Positions 26,196 to 35,616 are shown, counted from the stretch's first letter. The stretch is DNA of 64,000 bases from an uncultured Peptoniphilaceae bacterium (GCA_943912255.1 CALTTP010000009.1:12331-76330); one strand, 5' to 3'. The notes: generated by a model not told the origin, from the letters alone. Program-made: numbers and translations.

Positions 26196-26618
26196 ATGAA
26201 CGGAGTTATAGTAACGGCCCATGGGCGATTTCCCGAGGGCCTTGAAGACGGTTTAAAGTTAATTGCGGGGAAACAGGAAAACCTAGTTGCAGTTAACTTT
26301 CTACAAGAAGATGGAACAGACGGCCTTGACGACAAAATCAAAAAGGCTTTAGAAGATTTAAAAGACTGTGACTCAATAGTAATCTTAACAGACCTTGCAG
26401 GGGGAACTCCCTTCAATAGATCGGTCCTTTTAACTGCACAGATGGAAAATGTAAGGGTTTTGGCAGGCGCAAACTTTCAAATGCTCTACACAGCAGTTTT
26501 TGACGGTTCCAGTGACTTGGACCAATTGGTTAAAAACATCTTAGAAGAGGGAAAAAACGGCGTTAGAGTTTACAGCGAAGAAGTACAAAATGAAGCGGAA
26601 GAAGATGACGGAATATAA
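26196..26618 (+). CDS. agaF: Mannose-family PTS IIA component
   Basis: 140 residues. MNGVIVTAHGRFPEG places the phosphorylated histidine at residue 9, and TDLAGGTPFNRSVLL is the other family block. It takes phosphate from HPr. GGAGG is well placed before the ATG. It completes a full set of IIB, IIC, IID and IIA, with no subunit missing. Confidence 0.92.
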   Translation: MNGVIVTAHGRFPEGLEDGLKLIAGKQENLVAVNFLQEDGTDGLDDKIKKALEDLKDCDSIVILTDLAGGTPFNRSVLLTAQMENVRVLAGANFQMLYTAVFDGSSDLDQLVKNILEEGKNGVRVYSEEVQNEAEEDDGI

Positions 26619-26648
26619 AAGGAGGCAGAAAAATCTGTCTCCTTTTTA
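26617..26648. terminator. Terminator shared by the convergent PTS and agaS operons
   Basis: AAAAGGAGGCAGA and TCTGTCTCCTTTT arms (one G-T pair) around a short A-rich loop, with T-run on plus and T-rich sequence on minus. Confidence 0.85.
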
Positions 26649-26660
26649 TTCTCTACACCA

Positions 26661-27395
26661 TTAGCCTAGGGCTGGATTGTAGGTTACCTTATAGGCAAAT
26701 TGGTCTCCCCTTGCATAGGACAGGGTGTATTCTATTATCTTGTCCTCTTTGTCATAGGAATATCTCTTAATCCTAAGACAGGGAGAACCTTGGTTTAAAT
26801 TCAGGGTTTTAGCCTCTTCTCTTCCCAGTATTCCAGCTTGAAAAACTTCTTCTACTCTTACTATCTTTCTTCCGAATTTCTTTTCGTAAATGTCGTAAAG
26901 GGGCATTTCATCTAGCAATTGTCGGCTTAGTTCTTTAAAGTCCTTGTAGGGGATAAAGGTGGTCTCTATCATCATCGGGTTTTTATCCGCTTCTCTAAGT
27001 CTAATAAAGCGAATTACTTTTTCCTTTTCTTCAATTTTCAGTCTCGATGCAACGAATTTATTTGCCCTTTCTATATGAAATTCCAATACCGAGGTACTGG
27101 GTTCTTTCCCAATGGCCCTCATCTGGTCGGTAAAGCTATAGTAGTCGGAAAGGTTGTGTTTGTCCCTATCCTTCTTGGCAACAAAGGTACCCTTCCCATG
27201 GACCTTCTCAATATAACCGTTGAGCTCTAGCTCTGAAATGGCCTGTCTTACCGTAGTTCGTGATAGGCTATAAAGCTTACATAGCCTTCTCTCAGAAGGA
27301 AGCTTATCCCCCGGTTTCATAAGTTCCATCTCCCCCACCAAAATATCCACAAGTTTTGAGTAGAGGGGGATTTTGTCGGTTTTTTCAAGTTTCAT
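26661..27395 (-). CDS. agaR: GntR-family regulator with UTRA domain (AgaR/NagR-like)
   Basis: 244 residues: winged helix at 5-75 (PGDKLPSERRLCKLYSLSRTTVRQAISELELNGYIEKVHGKGTFV) and a UTRA effector domain (about 95-235), which binds phosphosugars in the HutC subfamily. It is the last gene of the agaS operon, with a TAATG overlap with lacD, so translation is coupled. It is the obvious candidate for binding the three AACTGGTATCTA motifs. An effector such as GalN-6-P or GlcN-6-P is inference. Confidence 0.85.
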   Translation of the reverse strand: MKLEKTDKIPLYSKLVDILVGEMELMKPGDKLPSERRLCKLYSLSRTTVRQAISELELNGYIEKVHGKGTFVAKKDRDKHNLSDYYSFTDQMRAIGKEPSTSVLEFHIERANKFVASRLKIEEKEKVIRFIRLREADKNPMMIETTFIPYKDFKELSRQLLDEMPLYDIYEKKFGRKIVRVEEVFQAGILGREEAKTLNLNQGSPCLRIKRYSYDKEDKIIEYTLSYARGDQFAYKVTYNPALG

Positions 27396-28375
27396 TAGCT
27401 TAACTTTTCAGTCCAAGGTGAAGCACTTACTTCTAGTATTTCATTTAACTCTTCAATATTTTGTCTTCCCTGTGTTTCAAGCCATTTTTTTCCATCTTCT
27501 TCAGACTTAAAGAACTCTTCAACTCCACCGGCCCAAGTAGCTCTTCCACATAGGACACCATTGAAAGTAGATCCTGCCTCTTTGGCAAATTTAATGGTCT
27601 CTTGAAAAAGCTCAGCTGAAACACCAGCAGATAAAAATATGAAAGGAAGGCTTGTACTGTCAGCTTGTTCCTTAAATAGGTCTAGGGCTTCTTGTTTAGA
27701 GTACAGGACATCATCTCCATACCCTTCCACATAGGACATATTTACAGGAACTTCTACCTTTAGCACATCCACATTATACCTTTCTTCCGAAAAGAGTTTC
27801 ATTGCATCAATTATTTTTTTTGGCTTAATCTTTGCATATTCCTTGGATTTTGAGTCTGAAATTTTACTATCATAACTTACTAATTCAAGGAAAAACGGGA
27901 TGTCCTCTCCCATACATTCAGAACCAACCCTCTCTACAAAGGCCTTTTTTTGTTCGTTTATATCCTCTGATTCATCAATGTCAAAGTAAAGTAGTATCTT
28001 TACTGCATCTGCCCCTTCTTCAAGGATTCTCTTTACTGACCAATTGTCCAAAAGTCTAGGAAGTCTACCAGGAGTTTCATTGTCATATCCAGTAACTTCA
28101 TAGGCTAATAGTAGACCTGCGTTTTCATCTCTTACTTTTGCCGCCTTTAACCCATATATAGGATCCAGCAAAATAGAGGAAGCAAAAGGTGTCAATTCCT
28201 TGGAAACCAAGGTTTTAAAGTTTTCTATATTCTCTTGGTTATTTAGCTGTGGATCGATTTTATCGATCATCTTTCTTATGGCTCCCCTTTGGTCAATTGC
28301 CAAAGCAGCTATTATATTGTCCTTTGAAGAGAGTTTTTCAAGCTTCTTTCTCTTACCTGGTGTTATAGTCTTCAT
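27395..28375 (-). CDS. lacD: Tagatose 1,6-bisphosphate aldolase
   Basis: Cleaves tagatose 1,6-bisphosphate into DHAP and glyceraldehyde 3-phosphate. 326 residues, class I LacD type: KLSSKDNIIAALAIDQRGAIRKM, PFASSILLDPIYGLKAA, VDVLKVEVPVN with the Schiff-base lysine, and GVLCGRATWAGGV. GGAGG precedes the ATG. It lies between lacC and the regulator gene. Confidence 0.95.
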   Translation of the reverse strand: MKTITPGKRKKLEKLSSKDNIIAALAIDQRGAIRKMIDKIDPQLNNQENIENFKTLVSKELTPFASSILLDPIYGLKAAKVRDENAGLLLAYEVTGYDNETPGRLPRLLDNWSVKRILEEGADAVKILLYFDIDESEDINEQKKAFVERVGSECMGEDIPFFLELVSYDSKISDSKSKEYAKIKPKKIIDAMKLFSEERYNVDVLKVEVPVNMSYVEGYGDDVLYSKQEALDLFKEQADSTSLPFIFLSAGVSAELFQETIKFAKEAGSTFNGVLCGRATWAGGVEEFFKSEEDGKKWLETQGRQNIEELNEILEVSASPWTEKLS

Positions 28376-28388
28376 AAATTCCTCCTTT

Positions 28389-29321
28389 TTAAAGTCTTTT
28401 AATTTTCACTTTATCCATAAATTCATCTACCCTATTTTCATTAATATATCCAGTCTTTTCCTCCAGGGTGTTTAAAATACCACAGGCCATAGCAAGTTTT
28501 AGAGTTTTTTCTATGTTAAACCCATTGTCCAACCCATAGGCAAGTCCTGCCACCGTAGAATCTCCAGAACCTACAGGGTTTACTGGTTTAATTTCGGGGA
28601 TGGACACTTTATATACCTCATTGTCGTATTTCACTATCGCCCCTTTTTTCCCTCTTGTAACTACTACAAAGGAAATTTTTTCAAAGGTTGGTGATTTTAA
28701 ATATTTAGTATATTCTTCTATGTTTTTTAAGTTAAGGCCTTCAATATGATTAATCTCCTCTTCGTTGGGTTTAATGCAAAAAGGTTTAACCCTTCCACGT
28801 AGAACAGTCTTTGATAAGTTCTTTCCCGAAGAGTCAAGGATGACCCTACAGTTTTTGTCTTCTCCTATCTGTAATAGTTTTTCATAAAAATCCTCACTTA
28901 TGCCAGGAGGGGTTGACCCAGAAATTGTTACAATGGAGTTTTCTTTTAAAGTCCTTTCAAAATGCAGCAAAAACTTTTCTTCATCTTCTGTAGAATGTTT
29001 TTCTCCTGACTCTAAAATCTCAGTTTGATTTTTCTCATGAAGAATTGCTATACAGTTTCTAGTGTTTTTATGGGTTTTGTAAAAACTTGATTCTATACCC
29101 ATATCTCTAAGCTCTTCTACGATATATTCCCCATTTTTTCCTCCAATAAATCCTGTCGGTAAAACCTCTGCTCCCAGTTGTTTTAATACCCTAGTCACAT
29201 TTAGACCTTTTCCTCCAGGAGTTTTAGAAATTTCAGAAGTCCTATTCACCCCGTCAATTTTAAGAGCCTTTAACCTGTAGGAAATGTCTATGGAGGGATT
29301 TGCTGTTACAGTCACTATCAT
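28389..29321 (-). CDS. lacC: Tagatose-6-phosphate kinase (PfkB family)
   Basis: Phosphorylates tagatose 6-phosphate at C1. 310 residues with the PfkB motifs: TANPSIDISYRL, GGKGLNVTRVLKQLG, and the catalytic NPVGSGDSTVAG containing the base aspartate near residue 250. The sequence alone does not separate LacC from 1-phosphofructokinase; the adjacent lacD and agaS favour LacC. It overlaps nagA by four bases. Confidence 0.88.
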   Translation of the reverse strand: MIVTVTANPSIDISYRLKALKIDGVNRTSEISKTPGGKGLNVTRVLKQLGAEVLPTGFIGGKNGEYIVEELRDMGIESSFYKTHKNTRNCIAILHEKNQTEILESGEKHSTEDEEKFLLHFERTLKENSIVTISGSTPPGISEDFYEKLLQIGEDKNCRVILDSSGKNLSKTVLRGRVKPFCIKPNEEEINHIEGLNLKNIEEYTKYLKSPTFEKISFVVVTRGKKGAIVKYDNEVYKVSIPEIKPVNPVGSGDSTVAGLAYGLDNGFNIEKTLKLAMACGILNTLEEKTGYINENRVDEFMDKVKIKRL

Positions 29322-30460
29322 CTTTTCATCTCTTTCCCATCTATAAAAGTGGTTATAACATTTAAGTCTTCATCTAAGATATTGATGTCAGCACTCTTTC
29401 CTTTTTTTAAACTTCCTACTTCCTCTTCTAAACCTACGGATTTCGCTGGAACTAGGGAAGCCATTAACACCGCTTCAAGAGGTGTTGCAATGCCCCACTT
29501 TACAACATTTTTAACCGCATCTTCAAGTTTTAAAACAGAACCCGCCAATGATCCAGTGGTCAAATTTGCCGCTCCGTCTTTAACGATTACATCCAGTTCA
29601 CCTAACTTATAGTTTCCATCAGGCATACCTCCTGCCATCATACAGTCGGTAATGAGGACAACTTCATCCTTTCCCCTAGCCTTCATGACAATATCCGCCG
29701 CCGCAGGGTGAACATGATGTCCATCACAGATGATTTCTGCAAATACATTCTTTAATGTAAGTCCAGCTCCCACCATTCCAGGATTTCTATGATGTAGTCC
29801 ACTCATTCCATTGTATATATGAACAAAGATACTTGCCCCAGCCATAACCGCTTCATAGGCCTGGTCATAGGTTGCATCAGAATGGCCTAGGGCAATATAT
29901 ATGCCCATCTTTTTTGCTTCCTTAATAAATTCAGTAGCATTTTCGTATTCTGGAGCAATTGCAATCTTTTTTACCAATCCATGACTTATCTGTTGCCACT
30001 TCTCTAGCTTTTTAATGTCTGGAGGTGTAAGATAGAGTGGATTTTGTGCACCCTTATGCTTTAAGGTAAAGAAGGGGCCCTCTAGAAAAATTCCTCCAAC
30101 CTTTGCTCCTTTTACATCTTTATAGGTTTCATATATATTTTCACAAGCCTTGTTCAAATCCTCCGTCTTGGCAGTCAAAGTCGTTGGCAAAAAGGTTGTA
30201 ACCCCGTGTTTTGCAATCCCTAAAGAAATATTCGCAAGACTTTCAGTCCTCAAATCCATAATGTCATATCCTCCATAGCCATGGACATGGGTATCCACAT
30301 ATCCTGGAGCTACAATGTAGTTGGAATAGTCTAAAAAGTCTTTCTCTTCAGAGATATTTTCATATATATCGGTTATCTTTCCCTCTTCAACCTCAATAAA
30401 ACCGTCCTTTAAAACTCTATCTTCTAAAAAAATCTGTCCACCTTTAATTAACTTTTTCAT
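29318..30460 (-). CDS. nagA: N-acetylhexosamine-6-phosphate deacetylase (NagA/AgaA)
   Basis: 380-residue amidohydrolase that removes acetate from GalNAc-6-P or GlcNAc-6-P. Metal and substrate motifs are in order: DTHVHGYGGYD, FLEGPFF, GHSDATYDQA, VHIYNGMSG, ICDGHHVHP and ITDCMMAGG. In this operon it is expected to act on GalNAc-6-P (AgaA role). ATG is preceded by AGGAGC. Confidence 0.92.
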   Translation of the reverse strand: MKKLIKGGQIFLEDRVLKDGFIEVEEGKITDIYENISEEKDFLDYSNYIVAPGYVDTHVHGYGGYDIMDLRTESLANISLGIAKHGVTTFLPTTLTAKTEDLNKACENIYETYKDVKGAKVGGIFLEGPFFTLKHKGAQNPLYLTPPDIKKLEKWQQISHGLVKKIAIAPEYENATEFIKEAKKMGIYIALGHSDATYDQAYEAVMAGASIFVHIYNGMSGLHHRNPGMVGAGLTLKNVFAEIICDGHHVHPAAADIVMKARGKDEVVLITDCMMAGGMPDGNYKLGELDVIVKDGAANLTTGSLAGSVLKLEDAVKNVVKWGIATPLEAVLMASLVPAKSVGLEEEVGSLKKGKSADINILDEDLNVITTFIDGKEMKR

Positions 30461-30469
30461 AGTTTGCTC

Positions 30470-31630
30470 CTATTCATAGGGATGTATTATAACTCCCTTT
30501 ACAACTCTGTTAACAGTTCCTGATGCAGAAGGAGTATCCGGCTTGTTGTTTACTTTAAGACTTGCCATAATGGCCACTGTCTGAGCGAAGATTGCATAGG
30601 GAAAAACCAAAAACACATCTTCTAATTCCCCATCTTTACTAAGGTTAAACTTTCTATAATCCCCTTTTACTTCTCCATAGGAAACTCCAATAACTCCTCT
30701 TGCAATATTATTTTCATTAACTTCATTTAATATGTCCAAGTCATATAACTTGGTGTAATCATTGTTTGAAATAAAGTCGAAAACCAAGGTCTTCTCGTCA
30801 ACAAAGGACTTAGGACCATGTCTAAAGCCCATTGAAGTATCAAAACAGGTTGCAATTTGTCCTGCAGTTAGTTCCAAAATCTTAAGTTGAGCTTCCCTAG
30901 TAAAAGCGCCAATTGGCCCTGAACCCAGGTACACCACTCGATTAAAGTCCAGGTCTACAATTTTTTGAATTTCCTCTTCCCTTTCAATGACTTCCCTTCC
31001 AAGTCTTACAATCTCTTGTACCCTACTCTTCTTTTCTGCAAGATCTAAAGAATTGTCAAAAATCAGTTCAGACATAAGTAGCATACATGAAAAAGAACCT
31101 GTCATTGCAAAGCCTTGGTCGTTGGATGGTTCTGGCATCAACAGTGTAAGTGCGTTTGTCTCTTCTTTTAGTCCAGTTGCCAATTTCCCATCGGCTGCAC
31201 AGGTTATTGCCAAATGGTAAATGTCATCTACTATTTGATTAGCCAGTTCAACGGCTTTTAAACTTTCCGGACTATTCCCAGATCTTGCAAAGGAAACCAA
31301 TAGGGTAGTTTCATCTTTTGTAAAAAAGTCGTAGGGGTTTGAAACTAAATCCGTAGTTGCAATCGCTTCAAAATCTAAGTTTCGATTGGAAATCTTCATT
31401 AGATGCCTTTCAACAATGTCCCCCACATAGGCGGAAGTTCCCGCTCCAGTAAAAATTACCTTTACTCTATTTTTCTCTTTACTAACCAAGTCTAAAAACT
31501 TTTCAATCTCTTCCAAATTGTCCTCGTAAATTTTTAAAACTTCCTCCCAAAGTTGAGGTTGTTGATAAACCTCTCCTACGGTGATGGAAGCTCCCAACTC
31601 TTCTAGTCGGCTCTCTTCAGTCTTGTACAT
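30470..31630 (-). CDS. agaS: Galactosamine-6-phosphate deaminase/isomerase (SIS domain)
   Basis: 386 residues with two SIS sugar-isomerase domains (FTGAGTSAYVGDIVERHL near 60-75; YLGSGPIGAFTREAQLKILELTAG in the second). AgaS converts galactosamine 6-phosphate to tagatose 6-phosphate plus ammonia. GGAGG lies five bases before the ATG. It heads the minus-strand operon whose products lead straight into LacC and LacD. Confidence 0.92.
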   Translation of the reverse strand: MYKTEESRLEELGASITVGEVYQQPQLWEEVLKIYEDNLEEIEKFLDLVSKEKNRVKVIFTGAGTSAYVGDIVERHLMKISNRNLDFEAIATTDLVSNPYDFFTKDETTLLVSFARSGNSPESLKAVELANQIVDDIYHLAITCAADGKLATGLKEETNALTLLMPEPSNDQGFAMTGSFSCMLLMSELIFDNSLDLAEKKSRVQEIVRLGREVIEREEEIQKIVDLDFNRVVYLGSGPIGAFTREAQLKILELTAGQIATCFDTSMGFRHGPKSFVDEKTLVFDFISNNDYTKLYDLDILNEVNENNIARGVIGVSYGEVKGDYRKFNLSKDGELEDVFLVFPYAIFAQTVAIMASLKVNNKPDTPSASGTVNRVVKGVIIHPYE

Positions 31631-31682
31631 ATTTACCTCCTCGTATAATATCAGTGTTTATCTTTCTTAAATTGTTTCAATA

Positions 31683-31694
31683 AACTGGTATCTA
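31683..31694 (+). promoter_or_regulatory. Operator-like motif upstream of agaS (copy 2 of 3)
   Basis: AACTGGTATCTA 53 bp upstream of the agaS start; here the motif extends to the small palindrome GGTA-TC-TACC. A second inverted repeat, TACCC-N5-GGGTA, lies just beyond at 31708-31722. Confidence 0.55.
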
Positions 31695-31811
31695 CCTGTC
31701 TATATTGTACCCCAAATGGGTATATTAAACCACAAATCGCTATTTTTCAACGTTTTTAAGAACCATTTTGAAAAAACCCCATTCTTTCACGACCATTTCA
31801 ACGATTGATTT

Positions 31812-31823
31812 TAGATACCAGTT
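31812..31823 (-). promoter_or_regulatory. Operator-like motif upstream of agaS (copy 3 of 3)
   Basis: AACTGGTATCTA on the minus strand, about 125 bp beyond copy 2 and in the opposite orientation, a spacing that would allow looping. Confidence 0.5.
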
Positions 31824-31851
31824 GAAAGTCTTGGCATAATAAAAAAGAGGG

Positions 31852-32481
31852 TTATCTATTCCCTCTTTCAGCTGCTTCCCTTTTAGAAAAGACACATCCA
31901 CAATAATCCTGTCTATATATATTCCACTTTTTAGAAAGCTCTATACTTTTTTTATATCCATCTTTCTTTTTAAAGTCATTTGGTAGATGCATTACTTTGT
32001 ACTCTTCCCCAATCCTCTCCCCTAGTTCATTTATAATTCGAGCGTTTTTATAGGGACTTACAGAAAGAGTCGTTGCAAAATAGTCCATTTTATTTTCAAC
32101 GGCAAATTTTGCAGCTTCCCTAAGTCTCAATTCATAGCAGTTAAAGCACCGCTTTGATCCCTCTGGCAAATCCTTAACTTCTTTTACTGCGTCAAAGTAC
32201 TCCTCTGGAACATACCTTCCTTCAATAAGATCTATTTCAAACCTTCCTTCAACTTTTTCAATTACCTTTTTTTGTTCTTCAAGCCTTTTAAAGTACTCCT
32301 CTTTTGGAAAGATATTTGGATTGTAGTAGAGTATAGTTACTTTAAAGTAGCTTGTCAAATATTCTAATACGGATGTTGAACAGGGACCACAACAGGAGTG
32401 TAACAGCAAAGAAGGGGGATTGTCTAAGTCAATCCCCTCTATTATCCTCTCTAACTCTAGATGATAATTTTTCTTATTCAT
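31852..32481 (-). CDS. queH: Epoxyqueuosine reductase QueH
   Basis: Iron-sulfur enzyme that reduces epoxyqueuosine to queuosine in tRNA (formerly DUF208). 209 residues from ATG 32481. HSCCGPCS near residues 28-35, RCFNCYELRL and YCGCVFS contain the family cysteines. The start lies inside the last codons of lipA, so the two genes are translationally coupled. The link to lipoate genes is probably just operon sharing. Confidence 0.92.
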   Translation of the reverse strand: MNKKNYHLELERIIEGIDLDNPPSLLLHSCCGPCSTSVLEYLTSYFKVTILYYNPNIFPKEEYFKRLEEQKKVIEKVEGRFEIDLIEGRYVPEEYFDAVKEVKDLPEGSKRCFNCYELRLREAAKFAVENKMDYFATTLSVSPYKNARIINELGERIGEEYKVMHLPNDFKKKDGYKKSIELSKKWNIYRQDYCGCVFSKREAAERGNR

Positions 32482-33334
32482 CAAGCTTAATTGCCCTTGC
32501 CTTGTATGACGACCTTACAAAAGGACCAGAAGCAACTTCTGCAAATCCCATTTCTAAAGCCACCTTCTTATACTTATCAAATTGTTCTGGTGTAACATAC
32601 TCTTCCACTTCCAAATGGTCTAGGGATGGTCTTAGATACTGCCCAATAGTAAGCATGTTTACATCTATTTCCCTAAGGGCTTTAAAAGTTTCAATCATCT
32701 CTTCTTCGGTTTCACCAAGACCCACCATGATTCCAGTCTTAGTAACTAGACCCTTCTTCTTTGCATAATCTAAAACCTTTAAAGAGCGTTTAAAGTCTGC
32801 TCCTGGTCTTACCTTTTCATAGAGAGAGGGAACAGTTTCTATATTGTGGTTTAAAACATCCGGTTTTTCATCATAGATTATATCCATAAACTCCTCTTTT
32901 CCATGAAGGTCTGGAATTAGAACTTCCACAGTAGTATCAGGGTTTTTCTTTCTTATTTCTCTAATGACATCTCTAAACTGAGTTGCTCCCTCATCAGGCA
33001 AGTCATCTCTAGTTACAGAAGTTACAACGGCATGTTTAAGTCCTAGACGTCTTACTGCCTCACCTATATTTGCAGGCTCTTCCTTGTTCACCATATCAGG
33101 GGTTCCATGGATAACATCACAAAAGTTGCAGTTTCTTGTGCATCTACTCCCAAGGATCATAAAAGTTGCAGTTCTAGCTTCAAAACATTCCATTCTGTTT
33201 GGGCAATTAGCCTCTGAACAGACAGTATTAAGGTTTAAATCAGAAATCAAATTTCTTACTTCTGCAGCCTTGTTTCCACCTTGTATCTTTATTTTCATCC
33301 ATTCTGGTTTTTTCTTTATCTTCAAATCTATCAC
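32474..33334 (-). CDS. lipA: Lipoyl synthase
   Basis: Radical SAM enzyme that inserts two sulfur atoms into octanoyl-protein. 286 residues. The auxiliary cluster cysteines are C39, C44 and C50 (CSEANCPNRMEC); the SAM cluster is C65, C69 and C72 (CTRNCNFC); the C-terminal RSSYKA supplies the serine ligand. GTG at 33334 is used here, but TTG at 33325 also has an AGGTG site six bases upstream and could be the real start. Confidence 0.94.
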   Translation of the reverse strand: MIDLKIKKKPEWMKIKIQGGNKAAEVRNLISDLNLNTVCSEANCPNRMECFEARTATFMILGSRCTRNCNFCDVIHGTPDMVNKEEPANIGEAVRRLGLKHAVVTSVTRDDLPDEGATQFRDVIREIRKKNPDTTVEVLIPDLHGKEEFMDIIYDEKPDVLNHNIETVPSLYEKVRPGADFKRSLKVLDYAKKKGLVTKTGIMVGLGETEEEMIETFKALREIDVNMLTIGQYLRPSLDHLEVEEYVTPEQFDKYKKVALEMGFAEVASGPFVRSSYKARAIKLDE

Positions 33335-33340
33335 CTATCC

Positions 33341-34351
33341 TTAACATTCATTTAAAATAAATTGTTGGTCAATACATTCTTTATAAAACAGATCCTCAAT
33401 TAAAATATCCACAGAAAGACCTGTTATGTAAGAGGATACGTCCTCGTCTTTTAAAGCTTCCCTAAGCTCCTTCTCCGAAAACTTAAGTCCTTGAAGTTTC
33501 TCAGTCAAATCGTAAATGTCCTTCTTTCCAAAAAAATCTCCAGAAATACTCAATTCCCTAATCTTCCCACACACAATTCTAATACCATATTCCACAATTC
33601 CAAAGGGATGTTTAACACAGTAGCAGATATCCGTCTTCGGATTTTTTCCGTAATTCCAATCATCACAGGCATATTTTTCTGCCATTATCCTTTTAATCTT
33701 TCTGTCGATTTCTTCATCTATTACTATAACTTTTTCAATGTCAAAATCTTCCAGTACCGTTTTTGAAATTTCATCCATAAACTCGGTTACGGACAAGTCC
33801 ATCAAGTCCTTTAAAAACCCAACCCTGGTAGTTACAGAGGATATATTCTTTCCCACAAACTTTAGAGGGTTTGGTCTTAATGCATTTTTCATAGACTCTA
33901 AATTGCCGCCATAGAGGATTGAACCATGATGAAGCACCTTACCCTTATTGTGATACTGGGCATTCCCAGAAAACTTCTTCCCATGGATTACAAGATCATT
34001 TCTGCCAGTGAACTCTCCATCAATGCCAAGTTTCAAAAGTGTGTCTATAATTGGCTTTGTAAAATATCTAAAGGAGTCTCCCTCTCGCTCCTTAGTAATA
34101 AAACTATATTGGATAATATCTAAATCACAGTAGATGGTTCCACCGCCAGAAGGACGTCTCACCACGTCAATCCCGTTTTTTAGACAGTACTCCAAATTTA
34201 CTTCCTTATATATATTTTGATTCCTGCCAAGAAGCACTGTAGGTCGATTTCTCCAAATTATAAAGATGTCCTCATCATAATTGTTAAAAAAATACTCCTC
34301 CACCGAGTGATTGTAGGCAGGGTTTAAACTATTGTTCTCTACAACTATCAT
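33341..34351 (-). CDS. lplA: Lipoate-protein ligase A
   Basis: Attaches free lipoate to carrier proteins such as GcvH. 336 residues from ATG 34351, preceded by GAGAGGTG. The catalytic-domain motifs RRPSGGGTIYCDLDIIQYSF and GNAQYHNKGKVLHHGSIL are intact, and the small C-terminal accessory domain is included (WNYGKNP onwards). With lipA downstream, the cell can both salvage and complete lipoyl groups. Confidence 0.92.
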   Translation of the reverse strand: MIVVENNSLNPAYNHSVEEYFFNNYDEDIFIIWRNRPTVLLGRNQNIYKEVNLEYCLKNGIDVVRRPSGGGTIYCDLDIIQYSFITKEREGDSFRYFTKPIIDTLLKLGIDGEFTGRNDLVIHGKKFSGNAQYHNKGKVLHHGSILYGGNLESMKNALRPNPLKFVGKNISSVTTRVGFLKDLMDLSVTEFMDEISKTVLEDFDIEKVIVIDEEIDRKIKRIMAEKYACDDWNYGKNPKTDICYCVKHPFGIVEYGIRIVCGKIRELSISGDFFGKKDIYDLTEKLQGLKFSEKELREALKDEDVSSYITGLSVDILIEDLFYKECIDQQFILNEC

Positions 34352-34374
34352 CCTATCACCTCTCAAGCAATTTA

Positions 34375-34403
34375 ATTATACCACAGCCCTTACTAAAGCA
34401 AAA
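34375..34403 (-). promoter_or_regulatory. Extended -10 promoter of the lplA-lipA-queH operon
   Basis: On the minus strand TGG-TATAAT, with the hexamer at 34380-34375 and a poor -35. It is 24 bp upstream of the lplA start. Confidence 0.55.
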
Positions 34404-34504
34404 ACCGCCCCTAGAAAGCCTTTCTACATGGGTTTTATTCCTGGAATTTTTAATAATTTAGTTCTAAAAACTTAAATCACCAATTTCACCACAGTTTATT
34501 TACA

Positions 34505-34530
34505 CAAAAAAGCACCCATTAAGTGCTTCT
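34505..34530 (-). terminator. Terminator of the YitT gene
   Basis: Minus strand AAGCAC and GTGCTT arms followed by TTTTTT. Stem resembles the AAGCACTC family seen elsewhere in the window. Confidence 0.8.
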
Positions 34531-34555
34531 TGTAAATTTAATATTTGTTTGAATA

Positions 34556-35440
34556 TTACCTTATGATACTTCTCCATCTCCAGCCAAGGGTTTCAGAGGC
34601 AGATGCTGCAACAATAAAGGCAAGGGGGTCCAGTTCTTTGATATATCGTTTTAAGACGATATAGTCTCTGTTTGAAACTACTGTTTGGACCACTTCTTTT
34701 TCAAGTCCAGTATAAGCTCCAATTGCTTTATATACATTTGCCGACCTAGTCAAGTGTTCTGTTAAGAATTTGCAAACTTCCTTAGGCTTTGATGTGTTTA
34801 TAAAACACAGTTTAGATGTGTTTAAACCATTGATAGTATTGTCTATAATGGTCCCATTTAATACCACACCTACAAGGGAATACAGTGCAATTTCCGTTCC
34901 AAACTGATACCAAGCAAATACTGTAATTGCAAAGTCTGCAATCAAACAACCCTTTCCCAGATCCAAACCGATATATTTTTGAAGTATCTTTGCAAATATA
35001 TCAGAACCACCTGTGGAAGCGTAGTTGTTAAGGACAATCGCAACTCCAGTCCCATACATCAGTACACAGGCAACCAGCTGCACAAATAGATTGTCTACTA
35101 TGGGTTTTTCTATTGGAAAAAACACATCCAGGGCCCACACCAAAAGGGAAAGTCCCAAAGATGCTATGATGGTCCTCTTTCCAAAGGCTGGACCAAGAAA
35201 GACAAATCCTATAATAAAGAGGACGATGTTTATAATCACAAGCATCGGTCCTGTAGAAATAGGAAAGATGCTGCTTAGTACAATTGCAAGTCCTGCTCCT
35301 CCTCCCAGGGTTAAGTTATTAGGAGCTAAAAACAAATGTATGCCAAGGGATATTAGTACCACTCCTATTATTATATTGATAATTTCTTTTCTATGGGCTC
35401 TCTTTTCTAAATTTTCCAAGTTAATCTTTTTGATCTGCAT
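34556..35440 (-). CDS. YitT family membrane protein
   Basis: 294 residues: six hydrophobic segments in two DUF161 repeats (LFLAPNNLTLGGGAGLAIVLS, NNYASTGGSDIFAKIL) and a cytoplasmic DUF2179 domain (residues ~205-294). The family is widespread in Firmicutes; its transport substrate is not established. Start ATG 35440 follows AAAGGG by eight bases; a GTG three codons earlier abuts that site. Single-gene unit. Confidence 0.88.
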   Translation of the reverse strand: MQIKKINLENLEKRAHRKEIINIIIGVVLISLGIHLFLAPNNLTLGGGAGLAIVLSSIFPISTGPMLVIINIVLFIIGFVFLGPAFGKRTIIASLGLSLLVWALDVFFPIEKPIVDNLFVQLVACVLMYGTGVAIVLNNYASTGGSDIFAKILQKYIGLDLGKGCLIADFAITVFAWYQFGTEIALYSLVGVVLNGTIIDNTINGLNTSKLCFINTSKPKEVCKFLTEHLTRSANVYKAIGAYTGLEKEVVQTVVSNRDYIVLKRYIKELDPLAFIVAASASETLGWRWRSIIR

Positions 35441-35586
35441 AACCTTCACCCTTTCTGTCGACTATATTTTAACATATTTTAAGGGTTAGAACAGAAATTT
35501 TTATTTTAGGTCTAGATAAAATTATTATAGTAAAGTTTTTAACAAGGGATTACATAACCAAGTGAAAAAACTTTAATCCCTTCAAA

Positions 35587-35612
35587 TAAAAAAGAAGCAA
35601 ATTCATGCTTCT
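35587..35612 (-). terminator. Terminator of folP
   Basis: Minus strand GAAGCA and TGCTTC arms around TGAATT, followed by six T. Confidence 0.85.
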
Positions 35613-35616
35613 CTTC

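Noticed and set aside
31708..31722. TACCC-N5-GGGTA inverted repeat as a fifth regulator site
   Set aside because: Arms and spacer differ from TACCCAA-N4-TTGGGTA and no -10 sits 17 bp away; more likely part of the agaS promoter region.
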